From Leifsonia aquatica H1aii (GTDB lineage Bacteria; Actinomycetota; Actinomycetes; Actinomycetales; Microbacteriaceae), in NCBI RefSeq assembly GCF_000633535.1, contig NZ_AYMR01000002.1, positions 100,432 to 164,431 of the forward strand: 64,000 nt of DNA, written 5' to 3'. The notes below the pieces were generated by a model. The model was not told the origin of the DNA. It was given only the letters and a program-made list of their open reading frames with translations, and did not search any database. The number at the start of each line of letters is the position of its first letter. The first letter of the stretch is position 1. The translations under genes and the position numbers were made by a program. Of this stretch, positions 49,723-57,679 are shown piece by piece.

Positions 49723-51026
49723 GCATGATCGCAGAGGACCGTCCGTCCACGGCCGGCACGGCCACGACCCGGCTGCTGGCCGCCGGCCCGCATGCCGACG
49801 CGCTGCGTCACGCAGCGGTGTTCGGCCCGCGTCCGTATCCCGGGGCCGACGCCCTGGTGCGTGAACTCGAACACGCCGGACTCACCGGTCGCGGCGGAGG
49901 CTCCTTCCCCGCCTTCCGCAAACTCGCCGCGACCGGTGGCCGCCGGGGAGCGGTCGTGATCGCCAACGGCGGCGAAGGGGAGCCGTGGAGCGCGAAGGAC
50001 GCGGTCTTGCTCGAGAACGCGCCGCAGCTCGTGATCGACGGCCTGCTCATCGCCGCCGAGGCGCTCGGAGCCGACCGCGCGATCCTGTCGGTGCGGCCGG
50101 AGGCGTCGGCGGCGGTGCGCGCGGCGGTCGCCGAACGATCCGACGCCGGCTCGATCGAGCTCGTTGCGGCGGCGGAGGGATTCGTCGCCGGAGAGGCGAG
50201 CGCCGTGGTGCGACAACTGCAGACCGGCGTCGCGGCTCCCACCGATCGCACCCGGCGGCTGAGCGCGTCGGGCCTCGACGGGCGGCCGACGCTGGTGCAC
50301 AACATCGAGACGCTGGCCCAGCTGGCTCTCGTCGCCCGTTACGGCGGCGCCTGGTTCCGCTCCGTCGGCGCCGCGTCCGATCCGGGGACGCGCCTGCTGA
50401 CCCTGAGCGGCGACGTCCCCGCCCCCGGGGTCGTCGAGGCGTCGACCGCGATCTCCCTCGCCGAAGCCGTGCGGTCGGCCGGAGGCAACCCTCACCGGGT
50501 GAGCGCCGTCCTCGTCGGCGGCTACCATGGCGCACGGGTCCCACCGGCCGGATTCGCCGCGTCGTTCTCCACGGAGGGTCTGGCCCCGTGGGGAGCGGGC
50601 CCCGGCGCCGGCGTGATCCACGCGCTGGGCGCGCACCGCTGCGGCCTCGCCGTGACCGCGGACATCCTGGCCGAGCTCGCGGACGCCTCCGCCGGTCAGT
50701 GCGGCCCCTGCCGCTTCGGGCTGCCCGCTCTGGCGGCCCGATTCGCAGAGCTCGCCGCCGGTCGCCTGGCGCCACGGGCGGCCGCCGAAGCGGTACGCCT
50801 CGCCGACGTCGTCGACGGGCGCGGATCGTGCCACCACCCCGATGGCGCGGCGCGTCTGGCCCGCAGCGCCCTGCGGGTGTTCGCCGCGGACGTGCACGCC
50901 CACGCCTCCGGGCAGTGCCGGGGTGCGAGTCCGCAGGCCGACGCGCCCGGGGCCCGCGCGCCGCAGACCGTGCCGAAGACCGTGCCGCAGACCGTGCCGG
51001 TCGCGTCGCACGGGGGCGGACGATGA
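49719..51026 (+). CDS. NuoF-like FMN/Fe-S flavoprotein with SLBB domain
   Basis: A 435-residue relative of the 51-kDa complex I subunit. GRGGGSFP (58-65) and ANGGEGEP (82-89) form the FMN/NAD site. An SLBB domain follows near residue 225-275, and the C-terminal Fe-S region has Cys328, Cys331 and Cys371. The first cluster ligand of the NuoF pattern is Ala325 here, so the cluster may be altered. The C-terminus has three TVP repeats. It lies between a haem membrane protein and a ferredoxin, so an electron-input role is likely. It is not part of a nuo operon. Confidence 0.85.
   Translation: MSMIAEDRPSTAGTATTRLLAAGPHADALRHAAVFGPRPYPGADALVRELEHAGLTGRGGGSFPAFRKLAATGGRRGAVVIANGGEGEPWSAKDAVLLENAPQLVIDGLLIAAEALGADRAILSVRPEASAAVRAAVAERSDAGSIELVAAAEGFVAGEASAVVRQLQTGVAAPTDRTRRLSASGLDGRPTLVHNIETLAQLALVARYGGAWFRSVGAASDPGTRLLTLSGDVPAPGVVEASTAISLAEAVRSAGGNPHRVSAVLVGGYHGARVPPAGFAASFSTEGLAPWGAGPGAGVIHALGAHRCGLAVTADILAELADASAGQCGPCRFGLPALAARFAELAAGRLAPRAAAEAVRLADVVDGRGSCHHPDGAARLARSALRVFAADVHAHASGQCRGASPQADAPGARAPQTVPKTVPQTVPVASHGGGR
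50964..50999 (+). repeat. Three tandem 12-bp repeats at the 3' end of the NuoF-like gene
   Basis: CAGACCGTGCCG, AAGACCGTGCCG and CAGACCGTGCCG follow each other in frame and encode QTVP, KTVP and QTVP in a disordered tail. Confidence 0.85.
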
Positions 51027-51262
51027 GCGCCGACCCGGTGTCACTGCACATCGATTGGACGCGCTGCGACGGCAGGGGACTCTGCGCCGAACTGCTGGAT
51101 GGGACGATCGCGCGCGACGACTGGGGCTTCCCGTTCGCCGTGGGGGAGCCGGCCGCGACCGGTTCCGACATCCCGCTCCGGGCGGATCAGCGGGCGGCGG
51201 CGGAGGATGCGGTGGCGCTCTGCCCGGTGCTGGCGCTCCGGCTCACCCGGGCGCGCGGCTGA
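51023..51262 (+). CDS. 3Fe-4S-type ferredoxin
   Basis: A 79-residue ferredoxin with Cys15, Cys21 and Cys67 (CDGRGLC and CP), the three-cysteine pattern of 3Fe-4S or single-cluster actinobacterial ferredoxins. The ATG overlaps the stop of the NuoF-like gene (ATGA). It probably accepts electrons from that flavoprotein and passes them to the membrane haem protein. It is the last gene of the module; a hairpin and a convergent tRNA follow. Confidence 0.88.
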   Translation: MSADPVSLHIDWTRCDGRGLCAELLDGTIARDDWGFPFAVGEPAATGSDIPLRADQRAAAEDAVALCPVLALRLTRARG

Positions 51263-51268
51263 CCCGGG

Positions 51269-51293
51269 ATCGCTCGACGGAGCCGTCGATCGT
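51269..51293. terminator. Hairpin between the ferredoxin gene and tRNA-Leu
   Basis: TCGACGG (51274-51280) and CCGTCGA (51283-51289) can pair, with flanking GATCG/CGATC-like arms of imperfect match. It sits between two convergent transcripts and may serve both. Confidence 0.45.
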
Positions 51294-51307
51294 GCGTGTC
51301 TCTGTCG

Positions 51308-51390
51308 TGCCGCTGGTGGGACTCGAACCCACACGCCCTTCCGGACAAAGCATTTTGAGTGCTCCGCGTCTGCCATTCCGCCACAGCGGC
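51308..51390 (-). tRNA. tRNA-Leu (anticodon CAA)
   Basis: On the minus strand the 83-base gene begins GCCGCTG and ends CAGCGGC plus discriminator A, a perfect acceptor stem. The anticodon loop CTCAAAA gives CAA, which reads UUG. The stretch after the anticodon arm (TGTCCGGAAGGGCG) is a long variable arm as in class II tRNAs, and GGTTCGAGTCC is the T arm. CCA is not encoded. Confidence 0.93.
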
Positions 51391-51415
51391 GCACAACAAC
51401 ACCAGAACAATACCG

Positions 51416-51421
51416 TAGGCT
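51416..51421 (+). promoter_or_regulatory. -10 box TAGGCT of a leaderless pdtaR promoter
   Basis: TAGGCT ends 7 bases before GTG 51429, just upstream of the tRNA gene's 5' end on the other strand. Confidence 0.6.
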
Positions 51422-51428
51422 TTCATGC

Positions 51429-52034
51429 GTGACTGACCAGGAAACCACCCCAACCGCCCCTCGCCGCGTCGTCGTGGCGGAGGACGAATCGCTGATCCGC
51501 CTCGACATCGTCGAGACCCTGCGCGACAACGGATTCGAGGTCGTGGGAGAGGCCGGCGATGGCGAGACCGCCGTCGCCCTGGCGACCGAACTGCGTCCCG
51601 ATCTGGTGATCATGGACGTCAAGATGCCCCAGCTGGATGGCATCTCGGCCGCCGAGCGCCTGTCGAAGGGCCACATCGCCCCGGTCGTGCTGCTCACCGC
51701 GTTCAGCCAGAAGGAGCTCGTGGAGCGGGCGACCGAGGCCGGCGCCCTCGCCTACGTCGTGAAGCCCTTCACCCCGAACGACCTCCTCCCCGCCATCGAG
51801 ATCGCGCTCGCCCGCTACCAGCAGATCATCGCCCTCGAGGCCGAGGTGTCCGACATGGTGCAGCGGTTCGAGACCCGCAAGCTCGTGGACCGCGCCAAGG
51901 GCCTGCTCAACGAGAAGATGGGCCTGTCGGAGCCGGAGGCGTTCCGCTGGATCCAGAAGGCGTCGATGGATCGCCGCCTCACCATGCACGATGTGGCCCA
52001 GGCCATCATCGAGCAGCTCGCCGCCAAGAAGTAG
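51429..52034 (+). CDS. pdtaR: ANTAR-domain response regulator PdtaR
   Basis: A 201-residue regulator. The receiver domain has the acidic pair in VVVAEDES, the phosphoacceptor Asp63 in VIMDVKMP and the switch lysine in YVVKPF. The C-terminal ANTAR domain (about 135-195) has KLVDRAKGLLNEKMGLSEPEAFRWIQKASMDRR, cut here by its conserved Ala and aromatic residues. ANTAR domains bind paired RNA hairpins and stop termination. It closely resembles mycobacterial PdtaR (Rv1626), whose histidine kinase PdtaS is encoded elsewhere. It begins with GTG and is probably leaderless. Confidence 0.93.
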   Translation: MTDQETTPTAPRRVVVAEDESLIRLDIVETLRDNGFEVVGEAGDGETAVALATELRPDLVIMDVKMPQLDGISAAERLSKGHIAPVVLLTAFSQKELVERATEAGALAYVVKPFTPNDLLPAIEIALARYQQIIALEAEVSDMVQRFETRKLVDRAKGLLNEKMGLSEPEAFRWIQKASMDRRLTMHDVAQAIIEQLAAKK

Positions 52035-52111
52035 GCCGCTCCGCGCTGCCGCGGTCGCCGCTCCGCGCCGCCCGCTCCGACGGTCGCCGCTCTGGGCGAC
52101 TGCTGCTGTTT

Positions 52112-52149
52112 GGGACAGTTGCGGCGCGGCGCCGCACCGCAGACGTCCC
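52112..52149. terminator. Composite hairpin between convergent pdtaR and thioesterase genes
   Basis: GGGAC (52112-52116) can pair with GTCCC (52145-52149) and GCGGC with GCCGC inside it. The 157-base gap also has a 12-base direct repeat (CGGTCGCCGCTC at 52052 and 52081). No gene is seen here. Confidence 0.4.
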
Positions 52150-52191
52150 GAACGACCGCGCTCGTCGCGCGGCGCGGCGGCGGAACCCGCC

Positions 52192-52599
52192 TCAGCCGAG
52201 GTCCTTGATGAGGTTCGTGATGCGGATCGTCGAGCAGCGGCGGCCCCGATCGTCCGTCACGGCGATCTCGTGCGTTGTCAGCGTGCGGCCGAGGTGGACC
52301 GGCGTGCAGACGCCGGTCACGTAGCCGCTGGTCGCGGAGCGGGTGTGCGACGCGTTGATCTCGATGCCGACGGCCAGGCGGCCCTCGCCCGCGAACAGGT
52401 TGGCGGACATGGATCCGAGCGACTCGCCGAGGACCACGTACGCGCCCCCGTGCAGCAGGTCGGCGGGCTGCGTGTTGCCGGCGACGGGCATCCGCGCGAC
52501 GGCGCGTTCGACCGTGAACTCGAGCATCTCGATGCCCATCTTCTCGGCCAGTGCGCCGAGCCCCCTCTGCTGCACGTACGCGAGCGCGTCCTCGGTCAT
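52192..52599 (-). CDS. Hotdog-fold thioesterase (PaaI/MenI type)
   Basis: A 135-residue acyl-CoA thioesterase-like protein. GNTQPADLLHGGAYVVLGES is the typical hotdog active-site stretch, with HGG at the start of the central helix, and GIEINASHTRSA follows. Similar proteins hydrolyse phenylacetyl-CoA or DHNA-CoA; the substrate here is unclear. A GAGGGAAG ribosome site precedes the ATG. It is divergent from polA. Confidence 0.9.
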   Translation of the reverse strand: MTEDALAYVQQRGLGALAEKMGIEMLEFTVERAVARMPVAGNTQPADLLHGGAYVVLGESLGSMSANLFAGEGRLAVGIEINASHTRSATSGYVTGVCTPVHLGRTLTTHEIAVTDDRGRRCSTIRITNLIKDLG

Positions 52600-52653
52600 C
52601 TCGGTCTTCCCTCACCGTCGTCGGTCGTCGCCTGGAGTGTCACCGGCGGCTTG

Positions 52654-52659
52654 TAGGCT
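52654..52659 (+). promoter_or_regulatory. -10 box TAGGCT of a leaderless polA promoter
   Basis: TAGGCT ends 6 bases before GTG 52666. Confidence 0.6.
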
Positions 52660-52665
52660 GGTCCG

Positions 52666-55338
52666 GTGTCAGACTCCGAAAAGCCTACCCTTCTGATCAT
52701 CGACGGCCATTCGCTGGCATTCCGGGCGTTCTACGCCCTGCCGGTGGACAGTTTCGTCAACCGCGAAGGGCAGCACACCAACGCGATCCACGGCTTCATC
52801 GCGATGCTGATCAACCTGCTCCAGCAGCAGAAGCCGACGCACCTCGCCGTGGCGTTCGACATCTCCCGCTACTCCTTCCGCACCCGCGAATACCCGGAGT
52901 ACAAGGGCACCCGGGGCGAGACCCCGGTCGAGTTCGCGGGCCAGGTGCCGCTGCTCGAGGAGGCTCTGCACGCGATGAACATCACCACCATCGCCAAGGA
53001 GGACTTCGAGGCCGACGACATCCTCGCCACCCTTGCACGCCAGGGCGCGGAGCAGGGCTACCGGGTGCTCGTGGTCTCGGGCGACCGCGACACCATCCAG
53101 CTCGTCACCGACGACGTCACGCTGCTCTACCCGAACGTGCGCGGTGTGTCCGAGCTGAAGGTCTACGACCCCGCCGCCGTCCGCGAGCGCTACGGCGTGG
53201 AGCCGCACCAGTACCCCGAGATCGCGGCGCTCGTCGGCGAGACGAGCGACAACCTGATCGGCATCGACAAGGTCGGCGAGAAGACCGCCGTCAAGTGGGT
53301 TCAGCAGTACGGCACGGTGGAGAACATCGTGGCGCACGCCGACGAGATCAAGGGCGTCGTGGGGCAGAACCTGCGCGACCAGCAGGAGAACGCACTGCGC
53401 AACCGGCGGCTCAACAAGCTGCTCGACGACGTCGACCTGCCGGTCGGCCCTGCCGACCTGGCGCGCAAGCCGCTCGACGAGACCGCCGTGCGCGACATCT
53501 TCGCCCGGCTCCAGTTCAAGACCCTGCTCGACCGGTTGATGAAGACCGCGGCCGAGGAGGGGCTCCTCGACGGCTCCGGCTCCGCCGTCGACGCGGGAGA
53601 CGCCGGAGCGGTCGGCGCCCCGGCGGTGCGCACGCTCGTGGACGAGGAGCTGGCGCACTGGCTGTCGAAGGCATCCGCCGACGGCACCGCGATCGCCGTC
53701 CAGGTCGAGCTGGGCCCGGCGGGCGTCACCGGCTTCGGCCTCGCATCCGCCGACGACTCCGTGTACGTGCCGTGGGTAGCCGACCGCAAGGATTACGAGG
53801 CTCTGGAGACCTGGCTCGCCGGCCCCGCACCGAAGCACTTCTTCCACGCCAAGCCGCAGTTCAAGGCCCTGAGCCGCGCCGGGTTCGTGATCGACGGCCT
53901 CGCATTCGACACCCGCGTCGCCTCCTGGCTGGTCAAGCCGGGCGCGGCGCCGCAGTCGCTCGCCGAGCAGGTCTACGAGGTGCTGGGAGAGACGCTCCCG
54001 GTCTCCGACCCCAACCAGCTCGTCCCGATCAACGACGCCGTCAGCCCGGCGACCGAGGCCTGGTACATCCGACGTGTCGCCGAAGGCCAGGCCATCGCCC
54101 TCGACGACGGCACGCGCGCCGTGCTCGACGACATCGAGCTCCCGCTCGTCGCCGTCCTCGCCGAGATGGAGCTCACGGGCGTCGCGATCGACGCCGCCGT
54201 CCTCGCCCGCCTGCGCGGGGAGCTCACCGACAAGGCCAACGACTTCGCGGCTCAGGCGTACGCGCAGATCGGCCACGAGATCAACCTCGGCTCGCCGAAG
54301 CAGCTGCAGCAGGTGCTCTTCGAGGAGCTGCAGATGCCGAAGACGCGGGCGACCAAGACCGGTTACTCGACCGACGCCGCCTCCCTCGCGGACCTGCAGG
54401 AGAAGAACCCGCACCCGTTCCTCGGCCTGCTGCTGCAGCACCGCGACTCCACCAAGCTCAAGCAGATCGTCGAGACGCTGGAGCGTTCGGTGAACGGCGA
54501 CGGCCGCATCCACACCACCTACGACCAGACCGGAACCTCCACGGGCCGCATCTCGTCGAACGACCCCAACCTGCAAAACATCCCGATCCGCACCGAGGAG
54601 GGGCGGGAGATCCGTTCGGCGTTCGTCCGCGGCGAGGGCTTCGACACCCTGCTGACAGCCGACTACTCGCAGATCGAGATGCGGATCATGGCGCACCTCT
54701 CGGAGGACCCGGGGCTGATCGAGGCGTTCAACGCGGGGGAGGACCTGCACCGCTTCGTCGGCGCGCGCGTCTTCGGCGTGGAGCCGGAGGAGGTCAGCCC
54801 GCTCATGCGCACCAAGGTCAAGGCGATGTCGTACGGTCTCGCCTACGGGCTCAGCGCATTCGGCCTCTCCAAGCAGCTGCGCATCGAGACGTCCGAGGCG
54901 CGGGAGCTGATGAGCGGCTACTTCGAGCGGTTCGGCGCGGTGCGCGACTACCTGCGCAATGTGGTGGAGCAGGCCCGGGTCGACGGGTACACCGAGACGA
55001 TCTTCGGACGCCGTCGGCCGTTCGCCGATCTCACGTCGACCAACCGGGTGCTGCGCGAGAACGCGGAGCGACAGGCGCTCAACGCGCCGATCCAGGGCTC
55101 GGCGGCCGACATCATGAAGATCGCCATGCTCGGCATCGCGGGCGACCTCATCGACCAGCGGCTCGAGTCGCGCATGCTGCTCCAGGTGCACGACGAGCTC
55201 ATCTTCGAGGTGGCGCCCGGCGAGTGGGATGCCCTCGCGGAACTCGTCCGCACCCGGATGTCCGGTGCGGCCGACCTGCGGGTGCCCCTCGACGTGCAGG
55301 TCGGCCGCGGACCGAACTGGGACGCCGCCGGCCACTGA
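52666..55338 (+). CDS. polA: DNA polymerase I
   Basis: An 890-residue repair and Okazaki-fragment polymerase. The N-terminal 5' nuclease domain (to about 290) starts LLIIDGHSLAFRAFYA and keeps its acidic residues (DFEADDILA, SGDRD). The middle exonuclease domain lacks the DxE metal ligands (AIAVQVELG where FDTET should be), so proofreading is absent, as usual in actinobacteria. The polymerase domain has motif A DYSQIEMR, motif B KAMSYGLAYG with Tyr723 where E. coli has Phe762, and motif C VHDELIFE. Confidence 0.97.
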   Translation: MSDSEKPTLLIIDGHSLAFRAFYALPVDSFVNREGQHTNAIHGFIAMLINLLQQQKPTHLAVAFDISRYSFRTREYPEYKGTRGETPVEFAGQVPLLEEALHAMNITTIAKEDFEADDILATLARQGAEQGYRVLVVSGDRDTIQLVTDDVTLLYPNVRGVSELKVYDPAAVRERYGVEPHQYPEIAALVGETSDNLIGIDKVGEKTAVKWVQQYGTVENIVAHADEIKGVVGQNLRDQQENALRNRRLNKLLDDVDLPVGPADLARKPLDETAVRDIFARLQFKTLLDRLMKTAAEEGLLDGSGSAVDAGDAGAVGAPAVRTLVDEELAHWLSKASADGTAIAVQVELGPAGVTGFGLASADDSVYVPWVADRKDYEALETWLAGPAPKHFFHAKPQFKALSRAGFVIDGLAFDTRVASWLVKPGAAPQSLAEQVYEVLGETLPVSDPNQLVPINDAVSPATEAWYIRRVAEGQAIALDDGTRAVLDDIELPLVAVLAEMELTGVAIDAAVLARLRGELTDKANDFAAQAYAQIGHEINLGSPKQLQQVLFEELQMPKTRATKTGYSTDAASLADLQEKNPHPFLGLLLQHRDSTKLKQIVETLERSVNGDGRIHTTYDQTGTSTGRISSNDPNLQNIPIRTEEGREIRSAFVRGEGFDTLLTADYSQIEMRIMAHLSEDPGLIEAFNAGEDLHRFVGARVFGVEPEEVSPLMRTKVKAMSYGLAYGLSAFGLSKQLRIETSEARELMSGYFERFGAVRDYLRNVVEQARVDGYTETIFGRRRPFADLTSTNRVLRENAERQALNAPIQGSAADIMKIAMLGIAGDLIDQRLESRMLLQVHDELIFEVAPGEWDALAELVRTRMSGAADLRVPLDVQVGRGPNWDAAGH

Positions 55339-55357
55339 CCGGGCCGGCGCTCCCGGC

Positions 55358-55363
55358 TAGGCT
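55358..55363 (+). promoter_or_regulatory. -10 box TAGGCT of a leaderless DUF885 promoter
   Basis: TAGGCT ends 6 bases before ATG 55370 and 20 bases after the polA stop. Confidence 0.6.
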
Positions 55364-55369
55364 CGGAGC

Positions 55370-57043
55370 ATGACGAACGCAGAGAAGCGCGAACCCACGC
55401 CGATCGACACGATCGCTGACGCATGGGTCGACACCCAACTCGAACTCAACCCCGAGTTCCACGTCTGGCTCGGCCGTCCCGGCCGCGAGGGCGAGTACTC
55501 GGACTACTCACCGGCCGGTTCCGAGCAGACCATCGCCGCGGTGAAGAAGGCGCTGGCCGCCATCGAGGCGGCGGATCCGGTGGACGAGATCGACCGGATC
55601 ACCAAGCTCGACCTCACCCGCGAGCTGCAGCTGACCGTCGAGAAGCACGAGGCCGGCTTCGCCCAGCGCGACCTCAACGTGATCGCGTCGCCGGCCCAGG
55701 GCCTGCGCGAGATCTTCGACCTGGTCCCCACCGACACGGAGGACGACTGGGCGAACGTCGCGAAGCGGCTGCACAACCTCCCGGCCGCGATGGACGGCTA
55801 CATCGAGACCCTGCGCAGCGGCATCGCCGCCGGCAACGTCCCCGCCATCCGCCAGGTGCGCGAGGTGCTCGCGCAGGCCAACAAGCAGGTCGCCGACACC
55901 GGGTTCTTCTTCGAGCTGGCCTCGGGAGCGAAGGCCGCAGACGGCGAGCTCCCCGCGTCGCTCGCAGCGGACCTCGCCGCCGGTGCGACGGAGTCCGCTG
56001 GTGCCTACGCGAAGCTGGCCGACTTCCTGCAGAACGAGCTCGCCTCCCACGCTCCGGAGAAGGACGCGGTCGGACGCGAGCTCTACGCCCTCGCCTCCCG
56101 TGACTTCCTCGGCGCCACCGTCGACCTCGACGAGACCTACGAGTGGGGCATCGAGGAGCTCGCGCGCATGGTCGCCGAGCAGGAGGCCATCGCGAAGGAG
56201 ATCAAGCCGGGCGCGAGTGTGCACGACGCCATCGCCTTCCTCGACGGCGACCCGGCCCGCAAGCTCCACGGCACCGATGCGCTGCAGAAGTGGATGCAGG
56301 AGACCAGCGACCGCGCGATCGAGGAGCTGGGCAAGTCGCACTTCAACATCCCGACGGAGATCCGCCGCCTGGAGTGCATGATCGCGCCGACGCAGGAGGG
56401 CGGCATCTACTACACCGGTCCGAGCGACGACTTCGCCCGCGCCGGCCGGATGTGGTGGAGCGTCCCCGAGGGCGTCACCGAGTTCGACACCTGGCGCGAG
56501 CTGACGACGGTCTACCACGAGGGCGTTCCCGGCCACCACCTGCAGATCGCCCAGGCGACCTACAACAAGGCGCAGCTGAACTCGTGGCGCCGCATCGCGG
56601 GCACCTCCGGGCACGCCGAGGGCTGGGCGCTGTACGCGGAGCGCCTGATGGAGCAGCTCGGCTACCTCGACGACCCGGCAGACCGCCTGGGCATGCTCGA
56701 CGGGCAGCGGATGCGCGCCGCCCGTGTCGTGCTCGACATCGGCGTGCACCTCGAGAAGCAGCTGCCCGACGGCTCCGGCCCGTGGACGGGGGAGTACGCG
56801 TTCGAGTTCCTCGGAAAGAACGTCAACATGAATGACGGCTTCGTCCGGTTCGAGGTGAACCGCTACCTCGGCTGGCCGGGGCAGGCGCCGTCGTACAAGA
56901 TCGGCCAGCGCATCTGGGAGCAGCTGCGCGACGAGTACGCCCGCCGCGAAGGCGCCGCCTTCGACATCAAGGCGTTCCACAAGAAGGCGCTCGACATCGG
57001 CGGCGTCGGCCTCGACACGCTGAAGTCGGCCCTGCTCGACTGA
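55370..57043 (+). CDS. DUF885-family zinc metallohydrolase
   Basis: A 557-residue protein. YHEGVPGHH (His383 to His390) is an HExxxGHH-type zinc site, and GHAEGWALYAERL, some 30 residues later, provides the third ligand. This pattern marks the DUF885 family, thought to be peptidases, with no export signal here. Substrate unknown. Two small-function genes follow with short spacing (12 bases), which may form one transcript. Confidence 0.92.
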   Translation: MTNAEKREPTPIDTIADAWVDTQLELNPEFHVWLGRPGREGEYSDYSPAGSEQTIAAVKKALAAIEAADPVDEIDRITKLDLTRELQLTVEKHEAGFAQRDLNVIASPAQGLREIFDLVPTDTEDDWANVAKRLHNLPAAMDGYIETLRSGIAAGNVPAIRQVREVLAQANKQVADTGFFFELASGAKAADGELPASLAADLAAGATESAGAYAKLADFLQNELASHAPEKDAVGRELYALASRDFLGATVDLDETYEWGIEELARMVAEQEAIAKEIKPGASVHDAIAFLDGDPARKLHGTDALQKWMQETSDRAIEELGKSHFNIPTEIRRLECMIAPTQEGGIYYTGPSDDFARAGRMWWSVPEGVTEFDTWRELTTVYHEGVPGHHLQIAQATYNKAQLNSWRRIAGTSGHAEGWALYAERLMEQLGYLDDPADRLGMLDGQRMRAARVVLDIGVHLEKQLPDGSGPWTGEYAFEFLGKNVNMNDGFVRFEVNRYLGWPGQAPSYKIGQRIWEQLRDEYARREGAAFDIKAFHKKALDIGGVGLDTLKSALLD

Positions 57044-57055
57044 ACGGGGAGCGGA

Positions 57056-57679
57056 ATGGCCTCGGCGTATCGCGCCGTGCTCGGGGAGGCGTTCGACGAC
57101 CTGCACCCGAGACTGCGCGCGTACTTCGACGCCGTCCCGCCCGGAGCCGTCGGCCGGGGCCGCGGCGTGTTCGACACGGTCGGCACGCCGCGGCCTCTGC
57201 TGCGTCTGCTGCTCGCGCCGTTCGCGCGGGCGGGCATTCTCTTTCCGGTGTGGGAGCGCGACGTCCCGTTCACCGTCGAGAACCGCCCGACGACCCGGCC
57301 GGGAGGCGCACCGGCCGTCCGCGCCGTGCGCCGGTTCGCCCTGCGGGGCGCGACCCGGGAGATGCGCGACGAGATCGGGGTGCGCGACGGCGTGCTGATC
57401 GATCGGCTCGGCCGCCCGGTGCGGGTGGTCGCCTGGTTCGCGGCGTCCGTGGTCGACGGCGGGCTGCGTCTGCGGTCGACGCGCGTCGCCGTGCGGGCGT
57501 TCGGCCTCGCGGTCACCCTCCCGCGCGCGATCGCGCCCGTCGTCGAGCTCGTCGAACGGTTCGACGACGCGTCGGAACGGCAGCACGTTACGCTCACGGT
57601 GACCGTCCCGCTGCTCGGGAGGGTCTACGAGTACGCGGGCCGCTTCCGGTACGCGATCGAGGGGGAGGGGCGCGGTTGA
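57056..57679 (+). CDS. DUF4166-domain protein
   Basis: A 207-residue protein that fits the DUF4166 family: FDDLHPRLRAYF at the start, VWERDVPFTVENRP in the middle and YAGRFRYAIE at the end. In many actinobacteria this domain is fused to or beside an epimerase of the next type, and here its stop overlaps that gene (TTGA). The biochemical role is not known. Confidence 0.85.
   Translation: MASAYRAVLGEAFDDLHPRLRAYFDAVPPGAVGRGRGVFDTVGTPRPLLRLLLAPFARAGILFPVWERDVPFTVENRPTTRPGGAPAVRAVRRFALRGATREMRDEIGVRDGVLIDRLGRPVRVVAWFAASVVDGGLRLRSTRVAVRAFGLAVTLPRAIAPVVELVERFDDASERQHVTLTVTVPLLGRVYEYAGRFRYAIEGEGRG

Noticed and set aside
49719..51026. NuoF of respiratory complex I
   Set aside because: No other nuo gene is nearby, one Fe-S ligand is missing, and neighbours are ApbE, a haem membrane protein and ferredoxin.
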